From positions 1-52,514 of the forward strand of contig JAEDGQ010000003.1 in the NCBI GenBank assembly GCA_016297415.1: a stretch of DNA of 52,514 nt, read 5' to 3'. Of the stretch, positions 1-7,306 are shown piece by piece; the first letter of the stretch is position 1; the number at the start of each line of letters is the position of its first letter. Below the pieces are notes generated by a model, which ran no database searches, was not told where the DNA came from, and saw nothing but the letters and a program-made list of their open reading frames with translations. The DNA is from Treponema sp. (GTDB lineage Bacteria > Spirochaetota > Spirochaetia > Treponematales > Treponemataceae). Position numbers and translations under genes: made by a program.

Positions 1-5
1 CGTTA

Positions 6-1574
6 TTATAATGTTACACCATCTTTAAAGATTGCGATTTCGCGGTAACCGTTCTTTTCGTTCTTTGTAACTGCCCGTCCAGAACAGATATCAACAATCT
101 GCTGAAGAAGTGCATCACGAACGCTGTCGCTTGGTTCATCAAGAAGACGAGCTGCATCAAAGTCGATCCAAACGCTCTTTTTCTGAGCCAGCGGATGGTT
201 TGTAGCAATCTTAACTGTTGGAACTGGAGCTCCAAGTGGTGTACCACGACCTGTAGAGAACAGGATGATGTTAGCACCGGCAGAAGTCATGTCAGTTGTA
301 GAAACGATGTCGTTACCCGGGCCTTCAAGAAGTGTAAGGCCAGTGTTTTCCTGTGGAAGACGTTCACCGTATTTAAGAACGCCGGTAACAGGAGCTTTAC
401 CACCCTTCTGAACACAACCAAGAGATTTGTCTTCGAGAGTTGTAATACCACCGGCTTTGTTTCCAGGAGACGGGTTTTCGTAGCAAACCTGATTGTGCCG
501 TGCATAGTAATCTTTGAATCCGTTGATAAGGTCAACAGTTTTGTCAAAACGAGCCTTGTCTACACAGCGGTTCATAAGCATCTGTTCAGCACCGAACATT
601 TCTGGAACTTCAGTAAGCATTACCCGTCCGCCCATTCCTGTCATTGCATCACAAATGCGTCCGATGAGGGCGTTTGCAGTAATACCAGACATACCGTCAG
701 AACCACCACACTTCATACCAAGAACGATGTCTGTAAGTGGAGCTTCTTCACGCTTGAACTGTTTAACATAGTCAGCAAGTTCTGTAAGGAGCTTTTTGCC
801 CTGTTCAAGTTCATCTTCGTGTTCCTGTGAAATCATGAACTTAACCCGGTTTTCATCGTATTCACCAAGGAATTCCTTGAAGTATGGAATGTTACATTCT
901 TCACAACCAAGTGAAACAACGAGAACACCACCGGCATTCGGATGTTTTACAAGGTTAGCAAGAATTTTTGCAGTTGTTTCTTTATCGCCGCCCATCTGAG
1001 AACAGCCGTATGGGTGTGTCCATGTAAAAACACCTTCAAGACCGCCTTTAGGATCAGCTTTTGGTTCGCCGCCGCAGAATTTGTCGTTTGCCCAGGCAGC
1101 AAGGTTTTCAGAAATTTTGTTTACACAGCCAACGAGAGGAACGATCCAGATTTCGTTGCGTGAACCAACTTTTCCGTCCGGGCGTTTGTAAACATTTACA
1201 GTTGGAACATTTTTGCGAAGGTTTTCAGTTTCTTTGTACCATGCATCGTAAGCAGCTTTTGCAGCTGGTTCGTTGTAAGTGTATTCAAGTTTGTCAGAAA
1301 GCAATGTGTGGATGTTGTGTGTGTGAACATGTTTTCCGCAAGGGATGTCTTCTGTAGCGGCACCGATAGGGTAACCGTATTTAATGATAGGTTCGTCTTT
1401 TTTAATGTCGCGGAGAGCGAATTTGTGACCAGCAGTAATGTCTTCCTGGAGAGTTACAGTTACTTCAGGAACATTGTCCATAGCTTCAAGAGTTACAGTT
1501 GTGCCTTTTGCAAGTGGTTCAAGGGCAACAGCAACAATGTCAGCCGAGTTGATTCTAATGGCGATTTTGCTCAT
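6..1574 (-). CDS. uxaA: altronate dehydratase UxaA
   Basis: Dehydrates D-altronate to 2-keto-3-deoxygluconate in cytosolic galacturonate catabolism. The 522-residue protein has the two-part UxaA layout: an N-terminal SAF-like domain (about residues 5-95, with the HVHTHN motif at 82-87), then the large catalytic domain with GCSQMGGDKE, LGCEECN and GMKCGGSDGMSG, whose cysteines fit the metal site of the family. Length is close to the usual ~495-500. The ATG is preceded by GAGGT at a good distance. The stop lies only 5 bases inside the window, so anything co-transcribed downstream is not visible. Partner genes uxaB (13.6 kb) and kdgK (23.6 kb) are in the same window but not adjacent. Product call is firm. 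Confidence 0.95.
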   Translation of the reverse strand: MSKIAIRINSADIVAVALEPLAKGTTVTLEAMDNVPEVTVTLQEDITAGHKFALRDIKKDEPIIKYGYPIGAATEDIPCGKHVHTHNIHTLLSDKLEYTYNEPAAKAAYDAWYKETENLRKNVPTVNVYKRPDGKVGSRNEIWIVPLVGCVNKISENLAAWANDKFCGGEPKADPKGGLEGVFTWTHPYGCSQMGGDKETTAKILANLVKHPNAGGVLVVSLGCEECNIPYFKEFLGEYDENRVKFMISQEHEDELEQGKKLLTELADYVKQFKREEAPLTDIVLGMKCGGSDGMSGITANALIGRICDAMTGMGGRVMLTEVPEMFGAEQMLMNRCVDKARFDKTVDLINGFKDYYARHNQVCYENPSPGNKAGGITTLEDKSLGCVQKGGKAPVTGVLKYGERLPQENTGLTLLEGPGNDIVSTTDMTSAGANIILFSTGRGTPLGAPVPTVKIATNHPLAQKKSVWIDFDAARLLDEPSDSVRDALLQQIVDICSGRAVTKNEKNGYREIAIFKDGVTL

Positions 1575-1592
1575 TTGTTTACCTCACAAAGT

Positions 1593-1618
1593 GGTGGTTG
1601 AGCCGTGTCGAAACCACC
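1593..1618. repeat. hairpin repeat with TTGAGCC-TGTCGAA loop, copy 1
   Basis: Arms GGTGGTT and AACCACC enclose GAGCCGTGTCG, which has one extra G compared with the other copies (GAGCCTGTCG). It sits just upstream of uxaA and is one of eight copies of a dispersed hairpin family in the window. Confidence 0.8.
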
Positions 1619-1628
1619 GGCTTTTAGA

Positions 1629-1696
1629 ATTGAATTATTAGATTAAATATAACTTAAAAACCTTTAAAAGTATATATAAGGGCGTTCCCCTCCGCT
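1629..1696. repeat. 68-bp direct repeat, left copy
   Basis: These 68 bases recur without a mismatch at 6394-6461. The first ~50 bases are AT-rich (possible uxaA promoter region, read on the minus strand); the last ~17 are the start of a GGGCGTTCC-type GC-rich element. The two copies bracket the membrane-protein, LRR, Xre and higBA genes. Confidence 0.9.
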
Positions 1697-1803
1697 GCGC
1701 TACGGGTCAGGCTACTACAGGTTTCGCGCTACCGCGCTCCATTACCGGATTGAAATTACTTTTCAATCCGGTAACGCTACGCGCCTTCCGTATCCTTAAC
1801 GCA
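1680..1803. repeat. GC-rich intergenic element, GGGCGT...AACGC type
   Basis: Begins GGGCGTTCC and ends TTAACGC. It contains a strong hairpin at about 1742-1774, with TTACCGGATTGAAA pairing with its reverse complement. Related elements at 6445, 15219, 28697 and (minus orientation) 7832, 11711 and 13280 share the terminal GGGCGT and ACGC but differ inside. The remaining bases to 1886 are non-coding with short GC-rich stretches. Confidence 0.6.
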
Positions 1804-1886
1804 GGGAGCGACCCTGAAAGGGACAAATACTTCCGAGGCAAGTTTTGAGCGAGTCTCCGAGCAGCTATGCTGCGAAGGCGTGAAAA

Positions 1887-2831
1887 TCAGTCGCCGGTGT
1901 AGTTGTAAATATAATTATATACATCTGTTTGATTCTTTTCTGCAAGTTCGGATACATGTTTTATTATTTCATCCATGTTCCTATGTTCTTCACTTGGTGC
2001 TATATCGGAAAGACAGGGAAAAACAAATGAATAAAAGAGTTTTTCCAAATCAATTGCTTTATAAGGTGAAATATGGGAAGCAATTAAAAAGCAATTAAAC
2101 TTTTCGTTTGCTTTTTTCTGCGTTTCTATCAATTTTTCTAATTCACTTGTGTTTTCAGCGATTTTTATTAGCCTATATTGGATATCATAATAGATATGCA
2201 TACTTTTTATTTCACCGCCTATATCATTCGGAGTAAAAAGAATATAGAGTTTTGCTAGGCGAGTGATTGCTAGAATAAGACAAATTGCACTGAAAAAATT
2301 AGCTGCACTAAGCAATATATAGGATAGCAAAAACTTATTATTTTGTAGATGTATAAAAGTATAATAAACAGTTAAGAAAAGACTACCAATTTGTAATGAT
2401 ACTGAAAGAAGAGAAAGAAAAAATATTTCATTTTTACCTTTGTCGAAAAAAGTCGAAAAAGTTGGTTTATTAAACTTTTCCCATTTTCCGCCAGAGAGAA
2501 TACCGTCGGATAAGTTATAATTTTCGAAAAATCTTTTTTTGTATGCGGCTATATTGAAAATAGCGGAAAAATTTTCTCTGTTACGAGTTGTCATGGCATA
2601 ATATATAAGGACTGGGAACAAAAAGAACAAAGTCGACAGTACGCTGAATATACATATATCCTTGACATCAAGCTCTGAGCTTTCTAGAAATTTGCTAAGT
2701 ACTCCTATAACTGTTGCAAAATAAATCAGCGAAAAGGATACGACCATTGCACCGTCACCGTATCCTTTTTGTATTCGCATAAGAAGCTCGTTGTTTAGAT
2801 GGTCAAGTTCTTTTTGTGATTCGATGTCCAT
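1887..2831 (-). CDS. unknown four-helix membrane protein
   Basis: A 314-residue protein I do not recognise. Four hydrophobic segments are visible as two pairs (about residues 28-48 and 60-80, then 137-160 and 165-190), followed by a soluble C-terminal half with a likely coiled coil (about 215-245). It begins with a polar stretch and has no signal peptide. GGAG lies 11 bases before the ATG. The last residues, YNYTGD, are the same as those of the neighbouring LRR lipoprotein although the rest is unrelated, and the DNA of the two gene ends is alike. The two-plus-two helix layout recalls membrane effector domains of conflict systems such as SLATT, but I see no diagnostic motif and do not claim that function. 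Confidence 0.8.
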   Translation of the reverse strand: MDIESQKELDHLNNELLMRIQKGYGDGAMVVSFSLIYFATVIGVLSKFLESSELDVKDICIFSVLSTLFFLFPVLIYYAMTTRNRENFSAIFNIAAYKKRFFENYNLSDGILSGGKWEKFNKPTFSTFFDKGKNEIFFLSLLSVSLQIGSLFLTVYYTFIHLQNNKFLLSYILLSAANFFSAICLILAITRLAKLYILFTPNDIGGEIKSMHIYYDIQYRLIKIAENTSELEKLIETQKKANEKFNCFLIASHISPYKAIDLEKLFYSFVFPCLSDIAPSEEHRNMDEIIKHVSELAEKNQTDVYNYIYNYTGD

Positions 2832-2915
2832 GATAAAGACACTCCACGTTACCCTTGCAGGATAAAAGTAGATTTCCCCGTCGACAAGCGACGGAGAAAT
2901 ATTGTTCAGTTGGGA

Positions 2916-4808
2916 TTAGTCGCCAGTGTAGTTGTAGACTATGGTTATATTTGATGGTATTGAATGTTCATAACCGTTGAAAAATTGAATTGCATTCCAT
3001 TGCTCTTCGCTACCGCGATAATTTATGGTTGAAAGCTTGTCGCAGAAGGAAAATGCTCCCTCTCCAATCCAAATTACGCTATCAGGTATCGTAATGCTAG
3101 TAAGAGAATCACACCCCTCAAATGCTACACTTTTAATATGTGTAACGCTATTAGGAATTACTACATTGGTAAGAGAGGAACACCTTTCAAATCCACCTAA
3201 ACTCGTAACACTATCGGGTATTATTATACTTGTTAAAGAGGAACACTGGTTAAATGTTCCCCATTCAATAGATTTCACGCTATTTGGTATCGTTATACTT
3301 GTTAAAGAGGAACACCTGTCGAATGCATCATTCCCAATAATTGTTACACTGTTTGGTATCGTTATACTTGTTAAAGAGGAACAAACGCTGAATGCATGAT
3401 GCTCAATAATTGTTACACTGTTTGGTATCGTCACGCTTTTTAAATTTCTTCTGAGGTCGCAAAAAGCAAATTTCCTTATCGAGGTAACCGAATTGGGTAT
3501 GACGACATCAGTTACTATTTCTCCATTAATATAAAAGTCAACATCTTTCCATGTCCAATATCCCCCCCATGGGTCTTCATCATATCCTGGCAATTCAATA
3601 AATCGATAAAAAACATAGTCCTGAGTTGAAACCTCAAGCCATGTTTCAAGAGTTCCTTTGTAATACACTTTATCAAGGTTTTCACAATTGCGAAATGCCA
3701 TTTCTCCAAAAGATTGAATGCTCTTAGGTATAGTAATTGTAGTTAAATTGGTGCAATTTTTGAAAGCATAATTTCCAATCTCTTTAACCCCCTCAGGAAT
3801 CGTCATGGTTATGAGCCATTCGCAGCCTTCAAATGCGGAATCAAGGATAGTAGTAATCCCTTCTGGTATTATGATACTCCCTGCAGAATTACTCAATTTC
3901 TCGCCATTGAGGTATAATGTTTGTCCGTCAGGAATTATAGACGGATTTTTCATCCACTCCCAAAAATCATCTGTAAGGTTGATGATAATATCATTTGGGA
4001 GATTCGATGGAAATTCTGTTATAGCCTTCGGTACTGTAATCGCCTTTAGATTCGTGCATTCTTTAAATGCCTCGTCTTGCACACTTGTAACCGTGCCTGG
4101 CAGTGAAATGGCATACAGTGTCTTTACACCAGCAAGCTTGTTCGTCCATTCTGTAATGCCCGTCGCTTCTGAGAAATCCAGTGCGATTTTTACGCTGTCG
4201 TTTGTGCCCATAGCGGCGGCAATAGTCGTGAGCGTAATTGAGTTGATTCCGCCTTTGAATTTGAGCGTAGTGTCGCTGGTAAGTGAGTAAATCGTATTAG
4301 TTATTCCAGTTATATCTGTGCCATTTTTAATAGTTACTACATTGTCAAAACCCATGAACATGAGGGGACTACTTTCGTTATCCGTGCCGCTGTTTTCTTC
4401 GTTATCATTTTCGCCATCTAATGTAAGCGTATATTCTACGGGGAATCCTGGGACAAGCTCTACTGTGGGAATAAGTGTTCCGTTTGACTCTTTAACGTTA
4501 AAGGAAATTAGTTCTGTTCCTGTCAGGGAAATTTTTAAACTTACGGTACCAGCTTTTAACGGGTCGCCGGAATATATCAATTCGCTTCTTGTATTTGCGA
4601 TTTTTCCGTTTGCATGATATTCAGCAGTCTTGTCGCCATAAAACACATAATAAACGCTGGTGTCATCTTTCATATAATAAGTACAAACTATAGAATCGCC
4701 GGACGTTCCACTATCCTTGTTGTCACCAACACTCTCATCACAAGACGCAATAAACAGAGCTGTAAAAAGCAGTGTGAGAATCACAAAAACATTTTTAAAA
4801 GGTTTCAT
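2916..4808 (-). CDS. BspA-type leucine-rich-repeat lipoprotein
   Basis: A 630-residue surface lipoprotein. The N-terminus has a lipoprotein signal (hydrophobic stretch, then IASC as lipobox with the lipid-carrying Cys at 23), then a Ser/Gly/Asp-rich linker, an immunoglobulin-like N-terminal region, and many TpLRR units of the type ITIPNSVTSIG..AF..CSSL, densest in the C-terminal 250 residues. Such proteins in oral treponemes and Bacteroidetes bind host proteins or other bacteria; here the target is unknown. AGGTGG precedes the ATG. It is divergent from an Xre regulator at 4937, with three operator-like palindromes between them, so it is probably repressed by that protein. The end YNYTGD is shared with the next gene downstream. 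Confidence 0.9.
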   Translation of the reverse strand: MKPFKNVFVILTLLFTALFIASCDESVGDNKDSGTSGDSIVCTYYMKDDTSVYYVFYGDKTAEYHANGKIANTRSELIYSGDPLKAGTVSLKISLTGTELISFNVKESNGTLIPTVELVPGFPVEYTLTLDGENDNEENSGTDNESSPLMFMGFDNVVTIKNGTDITGITNTIYSLTSDTTLKFKGGINSITLTTIAAAMGTNDSVKIALDFSEATGITEWTNKLAGVKTLYAISLPGTVTSVQDEAFKECTNLKAITVPKAITEFPSNLPNDIIINLTDDFWEWMKNPSIIPDGQTLYLNGEKLSNSAGSIIIPEGITTILDSAFEGCEWLITMTIPEGVKEIGNYAFKNCTNLTTITIPKSIQSFGEMAFRNCENLDKVYYKGTLETWLEVSTQDYVFYRFIELPGYDEDPWGGYWTWKDVDFYINGEIVTDVVIPNSVTSIRKFAFCDLRRNLKSVTIPNSVTIIEHHAFSVCSSLTSITIPNSVTIIGNDAFDRCSSLTSITIPNSVKSIEWGTFNQCSSLTSIIIPDSVTSLGGFERCSSLTNVVIPNSVTHIKSVAFEGCDSLTSITIPDSVIWIGEGAFSFCDKLSTINYRGSEEQWNAIQFFNGYEHSIPSNITIVYNYTGD

Positions 4809-4856
4809 ATTTCACCACCTGTAAAGATTTATTGTTTTCGCAAGTATTTAACATTT

Positions 4857-4935
4857 ACTTGCATATTGCTAGTATAAAATAGAAACATGCAAACCGCTAG
4901 TGTAAAAACTTGTAATTGACTTGCAAAATGCAAGT
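4857..4935. promoter_or_regulatory. three 17-bp operator-like palindromes
   Basis: Sites at 4857-4873 (ACTTGCATATTGCTAGT), 4885-4901 (ACATGCAAACCGCTAGT) and 4919-4935 (ACTTGCAAAATGCAAGT, perfect arms). A half-site GCAAGT lies at 4840-4845. They fill the divergent region between the LRR gene and the Xre gene, and the perfect one overlaps the Xre gene's possible starts. A candidate -10 TATAAA (4873-4878, plus strand) sits at the edge of the first site. This is a typical layout for an autoregulated Xre repressor. Confidence 0.65.
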
Positions 4936-4936
4936 A

Positions 4937-5278
4937 ATGACAGAAGATGAATTACACGAAACGCTTTCGCAAAATATTAAAAAATACCGCAAAGGAAAAT
5001 TTACCCAGGAACAGCTGGCTGAAAAAATAGGAGTTTCTTCTCAGAACATAAATGACATTGAGGGAAAGCGGAGATGGCCCCGAGAAGCGACTTTAGTAAA
5101 GATTGCAGAAGCATTAGATATTGAAGTTTATCAGTTGTTTGTGCAGCAGGATTGTTCTGCTGTAAATGTAGAAGAAACGGATGAAAACCAGAAAATCCGT
5201 CAGCAGCTGAAAATACAGCTTGTTGATGAGTTTAGAAAATCAATGAATAAAATGCTGGACAAGTGGGAAGACCAATAA
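4937..5278 (+). CDS. Xre-family transcription regulator
   Basis: A small DNA-binding protein, 113 residues from this ATG. An HTH_3 domain occupies about residues 8-60 (KFTQEQLAEKIGVSSQNINDIEGKRRWP..ATLVKIAEAL), followed by an acidic, helical tail that may oligomerise. Possible upstream in-frame starts are TTG 4916 and ATG 4928; none has a clear Shine-Dalgarno, and the ATG at 4937 best fits the family start. A perfect palindrome covers this area, so autorepression is likely. It is divergent from the LRR lipoprotein gene and probably controls it. Confidence 0.85.
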   Translation: MTEDELHETLSQNIKKYRKGKFTQEQLAEKIGVSSQNINDIEGKRRWPREATLVKIAEALDIEVYQLFVQQDCSAVNVEETDENQKIRQQLKIQLVDEFRKSMNKMLDKWEDQ

Positions 5279-5282
5279 AAAA

Positions 5283-5486
5283 ACGCCTCGCAAGAAAAAC
5301 CTCACAAGTTGTACAATATATGATGATTCGGGTCTGCCGTATTGTGAGACAGCAAGAAATGTACCAGTAGAATTTATATTAACTGATGATGGTACTGTTG
5401 AATTTGGTCCGACAGTTTATGCCTGGGCAAAAGCCTGGCGAGATTATGTTGTTGAGCACAATGAAACTGCTTCATATATGAAATAA
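5283..5486 (+). pseudogene. start-less coding remnant, unknown family
   Basis: Just after the Xre gene, one frame stays open for 67 codons and reads like real protein: DDSGLPYCETARNVPVEF, then ILTDDGTVEFGPTVYAWAK and AWRDYVVEHNETASYMK before TAA at 5484-5486. There is no in-frame ATG except three codons before the stop, and no Shine-Dalgarno. It is best read as the 3' end of a gene whose 5' part was lost. I do not recognise the family. Confidence 0.5.
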
Positions 5487-5612
5487 TATGTGTCATTCGA
5501 AAAAAAGACAGTTTACAACTAATTTTTCATATTGAGCCACGCTTTCACTGAATTTGACGATATAATCCGTCTTGATGACCGCGCGAGTCAAAATCCCTCC
5601 AAAAAAAGTGTG

Positions 5613-5641
5613 TTGACAATTCCCAAAATGGGAACTAAACT
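5613..5641 (+). promoter_or_regulatory. higBA promoter with internal operator
   Basis: -35 TTGACA (5613-5618, perfect), 17-bp spacer, -10 TAAACT (5636-5641). The spacer is almost filled by the palindrome TTCCCAAAATGGGAA (5620-5634), a likely HigA operator. The -10 ends 6 bases before the higB ATG, so transcription should start at or beside the start codon. Confidence 0.75.
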
Positions 5642-5647
5642 ACAAGT

Positions 5648-5941
5648 ATGCATGTGATTTCCCGGAAAACTTTGAGCGATTACTGGCAGAAAGTACCCGA
5701 AACAGAGCAGCCTTTAAAGGCGTGGTTTTGTGAAGCGCAAAAAGCACGCTGGACTTCTCCTGCCGAAATAAAAGAAAAATATCGTTCGGCAAGTTTCTTA
5801 AAAGGAAATCGCGTTGTGTTTAATATTTGTGGCAACAAACATCGCTTAATTGTCCGCATAAACTACGCATCAAAGACGGTGTTTGTTCGTTTCGTCGGAA
5901 GTCATTCAGACTATGATAAAATCAACGCGGAGGAAGTGTAA
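5648..5941 (+). CDS. higB: HigB-type mRNA interferase toxin
   Basis: A 97-residue RelE-fold toxin of the HigB family, predicted to cut ribosome-bound mRNA. Family marks: MHVISRKTL.DYW at the N-terminus, KARWTSPAEIKEKYRSASFL in the middle, then NRVVFNICGNKHRLIVRINY and FVRFVGSHSDYDKI at the end. The gene order toxin-before-antitoxin is typical of higBA. Its stop and the antitoxin start overlap by one base (TAATG), indicating translational coupling. There is no Shine-Dalgarno; the promoter lies directly against the ATG. Intact, full length for the family. Confidence 0.92.
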   Translation: MHVISRKTLSDYWQKVPETEQPLKAWFCEAQKARWTSPAEIKEKYRSASFLKGNRVVFNICGNKHRLIVRINYASKTVFVRFVGSHSDYDKINAEEV

Positions 5942-6306
5942 TGTCATATAACAAACTCATAAAAACAGAGGTCGATTATAACAACGCGCTCAAACGAATT
6001 GAGCAGCTTTTTGACGCAAAAGCAGGCACTCCTGAAGCGGACGAACTTGAACTTTTGGCAACCCTTGTTGAATTATACGAAAAAGAGCATTTCCCAATTG
6101 ATGCCCCTGATCCTGTTTCTGCCATAAAATTCCGAATGGAGCAAGAAGGTCTTACAAACGAAGATATGATTGCGTATCTTGGCGGAAAATCGCGAGTTTC
6201 CGAAATTTTTTCACATAAACGGAATTTGAGTCTTTCTATGATAAGGAAATTGGTTACAGGGCTTCAGATTCCCGCAGAAGTGCTTTTGGGTGCGGCAATT
6301 TTGTAA
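5941..6306 (+). CDS. higA: HigA-type antitoxin
   Basis: A 121-residue antitoxin and repressor paired with HigB. An acidic N-terminal half with PEADELELLATLVELYEKEH is followed by the HTH (about residues 65-115), including EDMIAYLGGKSRVSEIFS and NLSLSMIRKLVTGLQIPAEVL, as in HigA/YgjM-type proteins. It should neutralise HigB and, alone or in complex, bind the palindrome in the higB promoter. Intact, ending at TAA 6304-6306. Confidence 0.92.
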   Translation: MSYNKLIKTEVDYNNALKRIEQLFDAKAGTPEADELELLATLVELYEKEHFPIDAPDPVSAIKFRMEQEGLTNEDMIAYLGGKSRVSEIFSHKRNLSLSMIRKLVTGLQIPAEVLLGAAIL

Positions 6307-6393
6307 CCGATACTCAACTCAATTTTATTTAAAGTTACGCAAAATAATGTCGGTTTCGTGGTTTAAGGCATCGCTAGAAAATATAAAATTTAG

Positions 6394-6461
6394 ATTGAAT
6401 TATTAGATTAAATATAACTTAAAAACCTTTAAAAGTATATATAAGGGCGTTCCCCTCCGCT
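6394..6461. repeat. 68-bp direct repeat, right copy
   Basis: Identical to 1629-1696. It lies downstream of higA. With the left copy it brackets a 4.7-kb block, as expected if that block was inserted or amplified between two copies of one sequence. Confidence 0.9.
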
Positions 6462-6556
6462 TCGCTCCGGGTCGTGCCTTCCACGGTTCCGCTGACGCTC
6501 CATTGCAAAGGTAAAAACCTTTGCAACGGCTTCGCCGCCGTTCCACGCACTAACGC
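6445..6556. repeat. GC-rich intergenic element, GGGCGT...AACGC type
   Basis: Begins GGGCGTTCCC and ends CACTAACGC. Internal hairpin: TTGCAAAGGT (6503-6512) pairs with ACCTTTGCAA (6517-6526). It follows the 68-bp repeat and has the same ends as the element at 1680 but a different interior. Confidence 0.6.
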
Positions 6557-6628
6557 ATTAAAACAGCAGAGGTTTCATCATTTAAGTTTTATGTGGTTAT
6601 ATGCGTCAGGGTATGGAGCCCCGCAGTT

Positions 6629-6665
6629 GTTTATGGTGGTTGAGCCTGTCGAAACTACCATAAAC
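6629..6665. repeat. hairpin repeat with TTGAGCCTGTCGAA loop, copy 2
   Basis: Arms GTTTATGGTGGTT and AACTACCATAAAC around the conserved loop; the stem is 13 bp with one G-T wobble or mismatch. It is followed by a 32-base partial copy (6692-6723) of the 86-bp repeat found at 7832, 11711 and 13280. No gene is visible from 6307 to 6841 apart from these repeats and a promoter. Confidence 0.8.
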
Positions 6666-6726
6666 AATGAGCGTGAGCGAAGGGCGGAACACCCGACGGC
6701 AACTTGTTGCCGGGACGCCCTTTTTA

Positions 6727-6756
6727 TTTACTGATGCTTTGAACCTTTGCTATAAT
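6727..6756 (+). promoter_or_regulatory. possible promoter for the YcgN-like gene
   Basis: -35-like TTTACT (6727-6732), 18-bp spacer and a perfect -10 TATAAT (6751-6756) just after the repeat block. It would give a leader of about 80 bases. Confidence 0.45.
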
Positions 6757-6841
6757 TTCTATGTTAGTCACTGGAAGGCAGTACAGAGGTTGATGAAAGT
6801 AATATTGCTGAATTCTGCCAGGGACTTAAGTAATAGTTTTT

Positions 6842-7306
6842 ATGCTTGAAAAAGATTTTTATAAAACAGTTCCTCTTTTAGAAATGAATCAGCAGCAGTG
6901 GGAAGCTTTGTGTGACGGCTGCGGCAAATGCTGCTTCAGGAAATTTATTGACGGTCGAGGCAAAAACACAAAACTTTATTTTACAAGCATGGCCTGCGAC
7001 CAGCTGGATCTTTGTACAGGCCGCTGTTCAAATTATAAAAACCGTTTTAAATACAATAAAGAATGTACTCACCTTACAAAAAATAATGTGGCAGATTTCG
7101 GATGGCTGCCGGAAACCTGTGCCTACAGACTTTTGTGGGAAGGTAAAGAACTTCCGTCCTGGCACCCTCTTGTAAGCGGAAAACCTCTTTTTGAGAATCC
7201 GGAGGCAAAGGAAATATTCATAAAGAATCCCGTTCACGAAAAAGATGTTGAAAACTGGGAAGATTATATTTTAAGGGAAGAGCCTTATGGTCAGGAGCAG
7301 AAGTGA
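6842..7306 (+). CDS. YcgN/YkgJ-type cysteine-cluster protein
   Basis: A 154-residue cytosolic protein of the UPF0260 (YcgN) group. It has the metal-binding cysteine cluster CDGCGKCCFRK at about residues 23-33, a second set of cysteines in DLCTGRCSNYKNR, and the conserved ETCAYRLLWEGKELPSWHPL. Family function is not established. Length is normal. Its stop overlaps the GTG of the next, broken gene (GTGA at 7303-7306). Shine-Dalgarno is weak. Confidence 0.88.
   Translation: MLEKDFYKTVPLLEMNQQQWEALCDGCGKCCFRKFIDGRGKNTKLYFTSMACDQLDLCTGRCSNYKNRFKYNKECTHLTKNNVADFGWLPETCAYRLLWEGKELPSWHPLVSGKPLFENPEAKEIFIKNPVHEKDVENWEDYILREEPYGQEQK

Noticed and set aside
195..830. Open frame of 211 codons opposite uxaA
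   Set aside because: Low-complexity, Cys/Phe/Val-rich translation typical of the antisense of a real gene; no ribosome site; uxaA is certain on the other strand.
1887..2831. Membrane protein as a SLATT or other CBASS-type effector
   Set aside because: The two-plus-two helix pattern is suggestive, but there is no cyclase, SLOG or SMODS gene nearby and no diagnostic motif.
3025..3399. Open frame of 124 codons opposite the LRR repeats
   Set aside because: It is the mirror of the repeated LRR codons (repeats of LVKEEHLSNA), not a separate gene.
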